Positions 34,576 through 42,851 of a stretch of DNA of 64,000 bases are shown piece after piece. The position numbers and the translations under genes were made by a program. This DNA is from Vibrio diazotrophicus. GTDB lineage: Bacteria > Pseudomonadota > Gammaproteobacteria > Enterobacterales > Vibrionaceae. Each line of letters begins with the position of its first letter. Position 1 is the first letter of the stretch. The DNA lies in contig NZ_CP151842.1 in the NCBI RefSeq assembly GCF_038452265.1, positions 868,001 to 932,000 of the forward strand, in the 5' to 3' direction. The notes beneath the pieces are model-generated. The model saw nothing but the letters and a program-made list of their open reading frames with translations. It made no database searches and was not told where the DNA came from.

Positions 34576-36480
34576 ATGAGCGAAACAACGACAGCAAATA
34601 AAGAAACACGTGGTTTTCAATCGGAAGTGAAGCAACTACTTCATCTTATGATTCACTCTTTGTATTCAAACAAAGAGATCTTCCTACGTGAGTTGATTTC
34701 TAATGCTTCAGATGCTGCAGATAAGTTGCGTTTTCAAGCATTATCAAATCCAGATCTTTACCAAGGAGATGCAGATCTTGGCGTTAAACTGTCATTCGAT
34801 AAAGAGACAAAAACGATAACGATCTCTGATAACGGTATCGGTATGACTCGCGAGAACGTGATTGAGCATTTAGGTACTATCGCGAAATCCGGTACGGCGG
34901 AGTTTTTCTCTAAGCTTTCTGAAGAGCAAACCAAAGATTCTCAGTTGATCGGTCAATTCGGTGTTGGTTTTTACTCTGCATTTATTGTTGCTGATGCGGT
35001 AACGGTTCGCACTCGTGCTGCTGGAGTAGCAAGTAGTGAAGCGGTTCAATGGCATTCGAAAGGTGAAGGTGAGTACACGGTAGAGTCGATTGAAAAGGCA
35101 AGTCGTGGTACGGATATCATTCTTCATCTTCGCGAAGAAGGTGAAGAGTTCCTTTCTGAATGGCGTCTTCGCGATGTGATTTCAAAATACTCTGATCATA
35201 TCGGTATTCCCGTCTTTATTCAGACTGAAGAGCGTGATGACGAAGGTAAAGAGACAGGCAACAAGAAGTGGGAACAAATCAACAAGGCGCAAGCACTTTG
35301 GACTCGCAGCAAATCTGATATCACAGATGAAGAGTATCAAGAGTTCTACAGACATGTATCTCATGATTTCGCTGAACCACTCGTTTGGAGCCACAATAAG
35401 GTTGAAGGTAAGAACGATTACACCAGCTTGTTGTATATTCCTTCTAAAGCGCCTTGGGACATGATGAACCGAGACCATAAGTCCGGTCTGAAACTGTACG
35501 TCCAACGTGTGTTTATCATGGATGACGCAGAGCAATTTATGCCGTCTTACCTACGTTTTGTTCGTGGTTTGATAGATTCAAATGATCTGCCGCTAAACGT
35601 TTCACGCGAAATCCTGCAAGATAACAAGGTTACTCAATCTTTACGTAATGCATGTACTAAGCGTGTACTTACTATGCTTGAACGTATGGCAAGTAATGAT
35701 GCCGATAAATATCAGTCTTTCTGGAAGCAGTTTGGTCTTGTGATGAAAGAAGGCCCTGCTGAGGACATGGCAAATAAAGAGAAAATTGCCGGCCTACTGC
35801 GTTTTGCTTCGACAGAAGTGGATTCTTCAGAGCAAACTATTGGCCTTGCTTCTTATGTTGAACGCATGAAAGAAGGTCAAGACAAAATCTACTACTTGAC
35901 GGCGGACAGCTATGCGGCAGCTAAGAATAGCCCACACTTAGAACAGTTTAAGTCTAAGGGTATCGAAGTTATTCTGATGTACGATCGCATTGATGAGTGG
36001 TTGATGAACTACCTAACAGAGTTTGATGGTAAGCAGTTCCAGTCAATCACTAAAGCGGGTCTAGACCTAAGTAAGTTCGAAGACGAAGCAGAAAAAGAGA
36101 AGCATAAAGAGACGGAACAAGAGTTCAAGTCAGTTGTGGAGCGTATTAAAGGCTACTTGGGTGACCGAGTGAAAGATGTGCGCACAACATTCAAACTTGC
36201 GACTACTCCTGCGGTTGTTGTAACAGATGATTTCGAAATGGGTACGCAAATGGCGAAGCTTTTGGAAGCGGCCGGTCAGGCTGTGCCAGAAGTTAAGTAC
36301 ATCTTCGAGATCAATCCTGACCACGCTTTGGTTAAGATGATGTCTGACGAGCCAGATGAAGAAGCATTTGGACGCTGGGTGGAAGTGTTACTGGGTCAAG
36401 CAATGTTGGCTGAGCGCGGCTCTATGGCTGATCCTTCTCAGTTCTTGACGGCTATGAACAAACTTCTGACTAAGGTTTAA
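34576..36480 (+). CDS. htpG: Molecular chaperone HtpG (Hsp90)
   Basis: Cytosolic Hsp90 ATPase that remodels client proteins with DnaK. The 634-residue protein starts SETTTANKETRGFQSEVKQLLH and has the GHKL ATP-binding motifs (LISNASDAADKLRF; ISDNGIGMT; GQFGVGFYSAF), the middle domain with the NVSREILQ catalytic loop and the C-terminal dimerisation domain. Length matches the family. A sigma-32-type promoter precedes it. Confidence 0.97.
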   Translation: MSETTTANKETRGFQSEVKQLLHLMIHSLYSNKEIFLRELISNASDAADKLRFQALSNPDLYQGDADLGVKLSFDKETKTITISDNGIGMTRENVIEHLGTIAKSGTAEFFSKLSEEQTKDSQLIGQFGVGFYSAFIVADAVTVRTRAAGVASSEAVQWHSKGEGEYTVESIEKASRGTDIILHLREEGEEFLSEWRLRDVISKYSDHIGIPVFIQTEERDDEGKETGNKKWEQINKAQALWTRSKSDITDEEYQEFYRHVSHDFAEPLVWSHNKVEGKNDYTSLLYIPSKAPWDMMNRDHKSGLKLYVQRVFIMDDAEQFMPSYLRFVRGLIDSNDLPLNVSREILQDNKVTQSLRNACTKRVLTMLERMASNDADKYQSFWKQFGLVMKEGPAEDMANKEKIAGLLRFASTEVDSSEQTIGLASYVERMKEGQDKIYYLTADSYAAAKNSPHLEQFKSKGIEVILMYDRIDEWLMNYLTEFDGKQFQSITKAGLDLSKFEDEAEKEKHKETEQEFKSVVERIKGYLGDRVKDVRTTFKLATTPAVVVTDDFEMGTQMAKLLEAAGQAVPEVKYIFEINPDHALVKMMSDEPDEEAFGRWVEVLLGQAMLAERGSMADPSQFLTAMNKLLTKV

Positions 36481-36495
36481 TAATCTTAATGAACA

Positions 36496-36522
36496 AAAAG
36501 CTCGCGAAATGCGGGCTTTTTT
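36496..36522 (+). terminator. htpG terminator
   Basis: Stem AAAAGCTCGC/GCGGGCTTTT (one G-T pair) with loop GAAAT, followed by TT. Confidence 0.85.
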
Positions 36523-36716
36523 ATTGAAAAGTGAGCTAACGTCGTTTATTTGTGTCGATTTGTGTTAAACAAGCTCGAGGTTTGAGTGCCTAGTTGCATT
36601 CTTTAGTCTTAGATTCGCCTGAGAGACAAATTTATGTGATAGAATGCGAAGCTTGAATATGGTTATCAACGCGTGTATTTTGCACGCCAGCTTGCATTCG
36701 CTAGCTGTATCAACTG

Positions 36717-36799
36717 TTATACCGAAACTTACCGTTCCCCTATCAAGGATGTTCCTAAAGAGGATCTTGCCCTAAAGGATATAGTGAGCTTCGGTATAA
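36717..36799 (+). repeat. Long inverted repeat and repeated ribosome-site-like motifs in the adk leader
   Basis: TTATACCGAA (36717-36726) pairs exactly with 36790-36799, and pairing extends inward to about 16 positions with one mismatch and a G-T pair. The 51-base loop contains CTAAAGAGGAT (36755-36765), the same 11 bases as the true adk ribosome-binding region at 36810-36820, and a variant CTAAAGGAT at 36772. This part of the 300-base htpG-adk gap looks structured; the rest (36523-36716) shows nothing clear. Confidence 0.7.
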
Positions 36800-36825
36800 A
36801 TATTATTTTCTAAAGAGGATTAAAC

Positions 36826-37470
36826 ATGCGCATCATTCTTCTAGGTGCTCCAGGTGCTGGTAAAGGTACACAGGCTCAATTCATCATGGAGAAGTTCGGT
36901 ATTCCACAAATCTCTACTGGTGACATGCTACGTGCCGCTATCAAAGCAGGTACAGAACTTGGTAAACAAGCTAAATCTGTTATCGATGCTGGTCAGCTAG
37001 TTTCTGATGAAATCATTCTTGGTCTAATCAAAGAGCGTATTGCGCAAGATGATTGCGAGAAAGGCTTCTTGTTGGACGGTTTTCCACGCACTATCCCTCA
37101 GGCTGATGGCCTAAAAGAAATGGGTATCGATGTTGACTACGTGATTGAATTTGACGTAGCTGACGATGTAATCGTTGAGCGTATGGCTGGTCGTCGTGCT
37201 CACCTTGCTTCTGGCCGTACTTACCACGTAGTGTACAACCCGCCAAAAGTTGAAGGTAAAGATGACGTAACTGGTGAAGATCTTGTTGTTCGTGATGACG
37301 ATAAAGAAGAAACAGTACGTGCACGTCTAGGTGTATACCACAACCAAACAGCGCCACTTATCGAGTACTACGGTAAAGAAGCTGCAGCGGGTAACACTAA
37401 ATACCTGAAATTTGACGGTACTAAGCAAGTTGCTGAAGTTAGTGCTGATATCGAAAAAGCATTAGCTTAA
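36826..37470 (+). CDS. adk: Adenylate kinase
   Basis: Interconverts AMP, ADP and ATP. The 214-residue protein, the usual length of the long bacterial form, has the P-loop GAPGAGKGTQAQF (7-19), the AMP-binding STGDMLR, DGFPRT and the LID domain (about 122-159) without zinc cysteines. CTAAAGAGGAT upstream provides the ribosome-binding site. The order htpG-adk-hemH is as in E. coli. Confidence 0.97.
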   Translation: MRIILLGAPGAGKGTQAQFIMEKFGIPQISTGDMLRAAIKAGTELGKQAKSVIDAGQLVSDEIILGLIKERIAQDDCEKGFLLDGFPRTIPQADGLKEMGIDVDYVIEFDVADDVIVERMAGRRAHLASGRTYHVVYNPPKVEGKDDVTGEDLVVRDDDKEETVRARLGVYHNQTAPLIEYYGKEAAAGNTKYLKFDGTKQVAEVSADIEKALA

Positions 37471-37515
37471 TAGATAATACCTATTATCAAAATTTTTAAT
37501 AATTTTGTTATAGTT

Positions 37516-37540
37516 AAGCGGCCGAAAGGTCGCTTTTTTT
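37516..37540 (+). terminator. adk terminator
   Basis: AAGCGGCC-GAAA-GGTCGCTT (one G-T pair) followed by a run of T residues. The T run touches the palindromic element that starts at 37540. Confidence 0.88.
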
Positions 37541-37618
37541 ATACCCAAACGACTTGAAGCTACAGCTGTGTTAGCTACGTACATTCGAGTAAATGCATCT
37601 CAAGTTAATTGGGGTATA
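37540..37618. repeat. Imperfect palindromic intergenic element upstream of hemH
   Basis: TATACCCAAACGACTTGAAG at the left end mirrors the right end, which on the other strand begins TATACCCCAATTAACTTGAG. The arms are about 23 bases and enclose a 33-base centre. From memory such TATACCC...GGGTATA units recur in vibrio intergenic regions. It lies 56 bases before hemH. Confidence 0.65.
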
Positions 37619-37673
37619 CACCCATTTTCTTTAAGTCTTAAGCCGGAATACTAGAAATAGACAAAAGGACGCT

Positions 37674-38630
37674 ATGAAAACTATAAAAAAACAAGGTGTC
37701 TTGTTAGCCAACTTAGGTACACCTCAAGCTCCCACAGCCGTTGAAGTTAAGCGCTTTTTGGCTGAATTTCTTCATGACAAACGTGTTGTCGATATGAGTC
37801 GCTGGTTGTGGTGTCCGCTTCTGCACGGAATCATTCTTCCGATTCGCTCTCCTAAAGTAGCAAAGCTGTATCAGTCGATATGGTTTGATGGTGGCTCACC
37901 TTTGATGGTGTACTCACAGCAACAACGTGACAAGCTGCAATCATTGCTGGATATTCCTGTTGAGTTAGGAATGACTTACGGCGAACCAAGCCTAAGTAGT
38001 GGCTTAGATAAACTTCTGCAACAAGGCGTTGAAGAGGTTACTGTTCTTCCGTTATATCCTCAGTATTCATCGTCAACGACAGCTGCTGTGTTTGATGCGC
38101 TGGCAAAAGCGATAAAAGGTATCCCAACTATGCCTCAGCTTACGTTTGTCCGTGATTACTACAGTCATCCTCTCTACATACAAGCGCTTGCGAGCAGCGT
38201 TCGCGCATCATGGGAACAAAATGGTCAAGGAGACTTATTGGTTTGTTCCTACCACGGTATTCCTAAGCGATACGCCGATAATGGTGATGTTTATCCTCTG
38301 CATTGTGAAGAAACAACTCGCCTTCTTGCAAAAGAGCTGGGGTTAGCTGAAGAAAAAGTACTGATGACCTACCAATCTCAGTTTGGTAAGGAAGAGTGGT
38401 TACAGCCATACACCGACAAAACGATGGAATCACTGCCTGAAAAGGGCGTTAAGAAGCTTGATATCATCTGTCCGGCATTTTCTGTCGATTGTTTGGAAAC
38501 TCTTGAGGAAATAGCAGGAGAAAACAAAGCGCTGTTTATAGAAGCTGGTGGCGAGACGTTTAATTACATTCCATGTCTGAATGCAGATGATGCTCACATT
38601 GAGATGATGAAAGCACTTGTAACGAACTAA
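37674..38630 (+). CDS. hemH: Ferrochelatase
   Basis: Inserts Fe2+ into protoporphyrin IX in the last step of haem synthesis. The 318 residues include LLANLGTPQAP at the start, the metal-binding His in CSYHGIPKRY (about residue 194) and the acid-rich CPAFSVDCLETLEEI with the catalytic-type Glu. Length matches E. coli HemH (320). It is the third gene of the conserved htpG-adk-hemH order. Confidence 0.96.
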   Translation: MKTIKKQGVLLANLGTPQAPTAVEVKRFLAEFLHDKRVVDMSRWLWCPLLHGIILPIRSPKVAKLYQSIWFDGGSPLMVYSQQQRDKLQSLLDIPVELGMTYGEPSLSSGLDKLLQQGVEEVTVLPLYPQYSSSTTAAVFDALAKAIKGIPTMPQLTFVRDYYSHPLYIQALASSVRASWEQNGQGDLLVCSYHGIPKRYADNGDVYPLHCEETTRLLAKELGLAEEKVLMTYQSQFGKEEWLQPYTDKTMESLPEKGVKKLDIICPAFSVDCLETLEEIAGENKALFIEAGGETFNYIPCLNADDAHIEMMKALVTN

Positions 38631-38650
38631 GTTCGAATGTTTCGAGAAAC

Positions 38651-38679
38651 AAAAAGGACCACATTAAGTGGTCCTTTTT
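38651..38679. terminator. Bidirectional terminator, hemH and peptide transporter
   Basis: Perfect 12-base stem AAAAAGGACCAC/GTGGTCCTTTTT with loop ATTAA between converging genes. Confidence 0.93.
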
Positions 38680-38694
38680 ACTATTCAAACAGTA

Positions 38695-40140
38695 TTAAGC
38701 CGGTTGTACTTCAGCTTGCTTCTCGTCAGCTTTAGTCTCAACGTAGCCTTCTGCTCCGTGCATCCAAAATACTAGCTTGTTTGCAAACAGCAGTAGAATG
38801 ACACCAGAGACAGTTGCAGTAACCGCAATACCACTGAAGATGGCCATTGCGCCTAACTCACCTACATGAGAGCCAACGTAGCCAGCAACGTAGTTTGCAA
38901 TCGCGTTACAACCAAACCATGCTCCCATCATTAATGATGCAAGACGTAGTGGAGCCAGCTTAGTTACTAGTGATAAACCGATTGGAGATAAACACAGTTC
39001 GCCCAAGGTATGGAAGAAAAATGCACCGACTAACCAAAGCATCGATGTTTTAACTGTGGTGTCTCCGCCTTGTTGCAGTACCGCACCAACCATACATAGG
39101 AACCCAAGCGCTAAGAAGAACATCGCAAGAGCAAATTTAACGGGAGAGTTAGGTTCACGTTTGCCCAGTTTTACCCAGAAAACAGCCAGTACGGGCGCTA
39201 GAGTAATAATAAAGAATGGGTTAAGTGATTGGAACCAAGCCGCAGGTATTTCAAAGCTACCAATCATACGATCGGTGTATTGCTGGGTGTAGATGTTCAT
39301 CAGACCACCGGCTTGTTCAAAGCCAGCCCAGAACACAATGGTAAACAGACTCATGATTAAGATGACTTTAATACGGTCAAATTCTTCTTTCGTAAGCGGC
39401 TGCTTAGTCTGAGACTTGTTTTTTTCCATTGCGCGTTTAGCAGCTGGCACTCTACCGATATCACCAAGCCAAGATTGAGCAAGAGAGATTTGCATTACTA
39501 AACTGATAAGCATGCCGATACCCGCCGCGACAAAACCTGCTTTCCAACCGAAAGAGTTTGTTACTGAGCCTGCGACAACACCAGCAAGTAGAGCACCAAT
39601 GTTGATACCCATATAGAAAATGGTAAAAGCACCATCACGACGATGGTCGCCTTCTTGGTATAAGTCACCAACCATTGTCGAAATATTTGGCTTAAACAGG
39701 CCGTTACCAGCAATCAGTAGTGCAAGACCAAGGTAAAAAGAGTGCATTGGTGAAATACCAATCGCCTCAGCTGGTATTGCTAGGGTGAACTGACCAATCG
39801 CCATCAATGCACCACCGATCAGAATTGAACGGCGTTGACCAAGATAGTTATCCGCTAGGTAGCCGCCGATAAGTGGAGTGATGTATACCAAGCCAGTATA
39901 GATACCGTAAAGATCGAGAGCGTCTTTTGTTGACCAACCCATACCTCCGTTAAGAGTCGCGTCAGTCAAGTAAAGAACTAGAATCGCTCTCATTGCATAG
40001 TAGGAGAAACGTTCCCAAAGCTCTGTGCTAAATAAAAGGAATAAGCCACGTGGGTGACCAAAAATTTGTTGTTGGTTTTGCATATTAGATACTAAAGTCA
40101 TCATTATATTTTTAGTGGCCGATAGATATACATTGGTCAT
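38695..40140 (-). CDS. Proton-dependent oligopeptide transporter (POT/PTR2, DtpA-like)
   Basis: Major-facilitator proton symporter for di- and tripeptides. The protein (up to 481 residues) has about 14 hydrophobic segments, the POT signature TELWERFSYYAMRAIL (ExxERF) in helix 1 and FYMGINIGALLAGVV, the PTR2 second signature. The start is uncertain: in-frame ATGs lie at residues 1, 13, 14 and 20, and none has a good ribosome-binding site; MQNQQQIFGHPRGLFLLF (residue 20) matches the family best. Substrate class is safe; naming DtpA, DtpB or TppB is not. Confidence 0.9.
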   Translation of the reverse strand: MTNVYLSATKNIMMTLVSNMQNQQQIFGHPRGLFLLFSTELWERFSYYAMRAILVLYLTDATLNGGMGWSTKDALDLYGIYTGLVYITPLIGGYLADNYLGQRRSILIGGALMAIGQFTLAIPAEAIGISPMHSFYLGLALLIAGNGLFKPNISTMVGDLYQEGDHRRDGAFTIFYMGINIGALLAGVVAGSVTNSFGWKAGFVAAGIGMLISLVMQISLAQSWLGDIGRVPAAKRAMEKNKSQTKQPLTKEEFDRIKVILIMSLFTIVFWAGFEQAGGLMNIYTQQYTDRMIGSFEIPAAWFQSLNPFFIITLAPVLAVFWVKLGKREPNSPVKFALAMFFLALGFLCMVGAVLQQGGDTTVKTSMLWLVGAFFFHTLGELCLSPIGLSLVTKLAPLRLASLMMGAWFGCNAIANYVAGYVGSHVGELGAMAIFSGIAVTATVSGVILLLFANKLVFWMHGAEGYVETKADEKQAEVQPA

Positions 40141-40393
40141 TAAGATATTTCAAATGATTTAATTTTGTAAATTAGTGTGTTTGTTGGGCTTTCGCTCTGG
40201 TTGGTGTTATTAATTCAGGATATTTGAAAAAGCTATCATTTGTGAAAACTAATTTTACGCTGGGGTCTATTTAGTCAGGAGTAGTGCTTGTTATCTCGTC
40301 AACTGAGAGAGGAGATGTGATTGTTTGCGTCTTTAATCATGACTATACATAGTCATAGTGATAGCATTGCCAAAAAAATTATTGGTTAAGAAT

Positions 40394-40891
40394 ATGAAAC
40401 GTTGGTATCTACTTTATTGTAAACGAGGTGAGCAGCTTAGAGCGAAAGCTCATCTGGAAAATCAAGGCGTTGAGTGTTATTACCCGGAAGTCACGATAGA
40501 AAAAATCATGCGAGGAAAGCGTCAATCAGTGAAAGAACCGCTTTTTCCTTGTTATATGTTCGTCCGTTTTGATTTTGAAGCAGGCCCCACTTTTACCACG
40601 GTTCGATCAACTCGAGGAGTGGCTGATTTTGTCCGCTTTGGTAGTCAACCTAAAGAGTTACAGGGTGATCTGATTTATGAACTTAAACAGATGGATACCA
40701 GTGAGCAAAGTTTGACTGCGTCTAAAGTACCTACGCAAGGACAAGTTATGAAAGTGACAGGCGGTCAATTTTCCGGAATAGAAGCCATTTATCAAGAATC
40801 GGATGGGGAAACTCGATCATTAATGCTGATTAAACTCATCAACCAACCAGTAGTGATGAGTATTGATAACAAAGATTTAGATCTTAAGTAA
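40394..40891 (+). CDS. rfaH: Transcription antiterminator RfaH
   Basis: NusG paralogue recruited at ops sites, needed for long envelope operons such as LPS or capsule. The 165 residues start MKRWYLLYCKRGEQLRAK, the RfaH form of the NGN domain, and end in a KOW-type domain that switches fold (MLIKLINQPVVMS). I chose this ATG from the family start, not the ATA-region reading 12 codons longer. It lies alone between the transporter and asnB. The target operons are outside the window. Confidence 0.93.
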   Translation: MKRWYLLYCKRGEQLRAKAHLENQGVECYYPEVTIEKIMRGKRQSVKEPLFPCYMFVRFDFEAGPTFTTVRSTRGVADFVRFGSQPKELQGDLIYELKQMDTSEQSLTASKVPTQGQVMKVTGGQFSGIEAIYQESDGETRSLMLIKLINQPVVMSIDNKDLDLK

Positions 40892-40916
40892 AGTTACTCA
40901 GCATGTTCATACAACA

Positions 40917-40939
40917 AAAAGGCGCTCTAGGCGCCTTTT
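40917..40939. terminator. Bidirectional terminator, rfaH and asnB
   Basis: Nine-base stem AAAAGGCGC/GCGCCTTTT with loop TCTAG between converging genes. Confidence 0.92.
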
Positions 40940-40953
40940 GTCTTTCTTGAAGC

Positions 40954-42618
40954 TTAGTAAGCTTCGTTGTGAACCGCTTTGACTGCACGGCCTGATGGGT
41001 CGATACAGTTTTTGAATGATTCGTCCCATTCAACTGCTTTTGCAGAAGAACATGCCACTGAAGGACCACCCGGAACACATTGAGCCGCTGACTCTAGAGG
41101 GAACAACTCCTCAAAAATTTCACGATACACATAGCCTTCTTTGGTTGTTGGCGTGTTGTATGGGAAACGGTATTGCGCGGTTTCCATTTGTTGATCGGTT
41201 ACTTTCGCTTCGGCAGTTGCTTTTAGCGTGTCAATCCAACTGTAGCCTACACCATCAGAGAATTGCTCTTTCTGACGCCATGCGATGGATTCAGGCAGAT
41301 AGTGTTCAAAACACTCGCGTAGAATGTGTTTTTCCATCTTGCCGTTGCCACACATTTTATCGGCAGGGTTTAAGCGCATAGCTACATCGATAAATTCTTT
41401 GTCTAGAAATGGTACTCGACCTTCTACACCCCATGCAGCAAGCGATTTGTTTGCACGAGCACAGTCAAACATGTTTAGTGCAAGCAGCTTACGAACGGTT
41501 TCTTCATGGAACTCTTGAGCGTTTGGTGCTTTGTGGAAATATAAATAGCCACCAAAGATTTCATCTGCACCTTCACCAGAAAGAACCATTTTAATACCCA
41601 TTGCTTTGATCTTACGGCCCATGAGATACATTGGGGTAGAAGCACGGATGGTTGTGACATCGTAGGTTTCAATGTGGTAAATCACATCACGAATTGCATC
41701 AAGACCTTCTTGAATGGTGTAAGTCATCTCGTGGTGAACTGTACCGATTTTCTCAGCCACTTCTCGTGCTGCTTTAAGATCCGGTGCACCTTCAAGACCT
41801 ACTGCGAATGAGTGAAGTTGTGGCCACCAAGCTTCAGATTTTTCATCATCTTCGATACGCATCGCAGCATAACGTTTCGCTACGGCTGAAGTGATGGATG
41901 AATCCAAGCCACCAGACAGAAGAACACCATATGGTACGTCTGTCATTAATTGACGCTTAACAGCAGCTTCTAGTGCAGCTGTCAGTTCTTCTTTGCTCGT
42001 AGTGTTACCACTTACCGCTGCATATTCGTTCCAGTCTCGCACGTAGTAACGCGTTGGCTCTTTGTCTTGAGAACTGTAGTAGCTACCTGGAGGGAACTCG
42101 CTCAGGGTCTTACATACAGGAACCAGCGCTTTCATTTCAGAAGCAACGTAGTAGTTGCCGTGCTCATCTTGACCTTGGTATAGCGGGATAATACCGATGT
42201 GGTCACGACCTACCAAGTACTCGTCTTTCTCTTCATCGTAAAGAACGAAAGCAAAGATACCGTTGAGTTCTTCAAGAAGATCCGCGCCTTTGTCTTGGTA
42301 TAGTGCCAAGATTACCTCGCAATCTGAGTCTGTTTGGAACTCGTATTTACCTTCGTAACGAGCACGAATTTCTTTGTGGTTATAAATCTCACCGTTTACT
42401 GCAAGGATAAGTTTCTTATCAGGGCTGTATAGAGGTTGTGCTCCACTATTTAGACCAACAATAGCCAAACGCTCGTGTGCCAGAATAGCTTTGTCAGATG
42501 CATAGATACCGGACCAATCAGGACCACGGTGGCGGAGTTTTTTCGACATTTCCAATGCTACTGGGCGTAGCGCAGCCGCATCACTTTTGATGTCCAAGAT
42601 GCCAAAGATAGAACACAT
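40954..42618 (-). CDS. asnB: Asparagine synthase B (glutamine-hydrolysing)
   Basis: Makes asparagine from aspartate, glutamine and ATP. The 554-residue protein has the Cys2 nucleophile of the N-terminal glutaminase domain (MCSIFGILDIK), the glutaminase RLAIVGL block and, in the synthetase half, the PPi loop LLSGGLDSSITSAV. Length equals E. coli AsnB (554). The region up to the terminator at 42802 is AT-rich and holds its promoter, which I cannot place exactly. Confidence 0.97.
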   Translation of the reverse strand: MCSIFGILDIKSDAAALRPVALEMSKKLRHRGPDWSGIYASDKAILAHERLAIVGLNSGAQPLYSPDKKLILAVNGEIYNHKEIRARYEGKYEFQTDSDCEVILALYQDKGADLLEELNGIFAFVLYDEEKDEYLVGRDHIGIIPLYQGQDEHGNYYVASEMKALVPVCKTLSEFPPGSYYSSQDKEPTRYYVRDWNEYAAVSGNTTSKEELTAALEAAVKRQLMTDVPYGVLLSGGLDSSITSAVAKRYAAMRIEDDEKSEAWWPQLHSFAVGLEGAPDLKAAREVAEKIGTVHHEMTYTIQEGLDAIRDVIYHIETYDVTTIRASTPMYLMGRKIKAMGIKMVLSGEGADEIFGGYLYFHKAPNAQEFHEETVRKLLALNMFDCARANKSLAAWGVEGRVPFLDKEFIDVAMRLNPADKMCGNGKMEKHILRECFEHYLPESIAWRQKEQFSDGVGYSWIDTLKATAEAKVTDQQMETAQYRFPYNTPTTKEGYVYREIFEELFPLESAAQCVPGGPSVACSSAKAVEWDESFKNCIDPSGRAVKAVHNEAY

Positions 42619-42801
42619 ACAACTTCCCTTAGTAAACGAGTTTTAATCAGATGACTCCAATTTGCCATTTTGATTAAAAAAAACAACCCATGATTGGTAA
42701 ATAGTTTAAATAAACTTGCTATGAGTGAATTTAATTTATCAAAAGGTTTGTTTTGGTGGATGGGGTTTAAATAATGATGAAAAAAACACCGCTTGGAATA
42801 A

Positions 42802-42826
42802 AAAAAGAGCACTTGGTGCTCTTTTT
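42802..42826 (-). terminator. Terminator of the CPA2 antiporter gene
   Basis: Eleven-base stem AAAAAGAGCAC/GTGCTCTTTTT with loop TTG; T run on both strands. It ends the antiporter unit on the minus strand. Confidence 0.9.
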
Positions 42827-42851
42827 CTTTAAGTGGATGAATGGATTAAGG

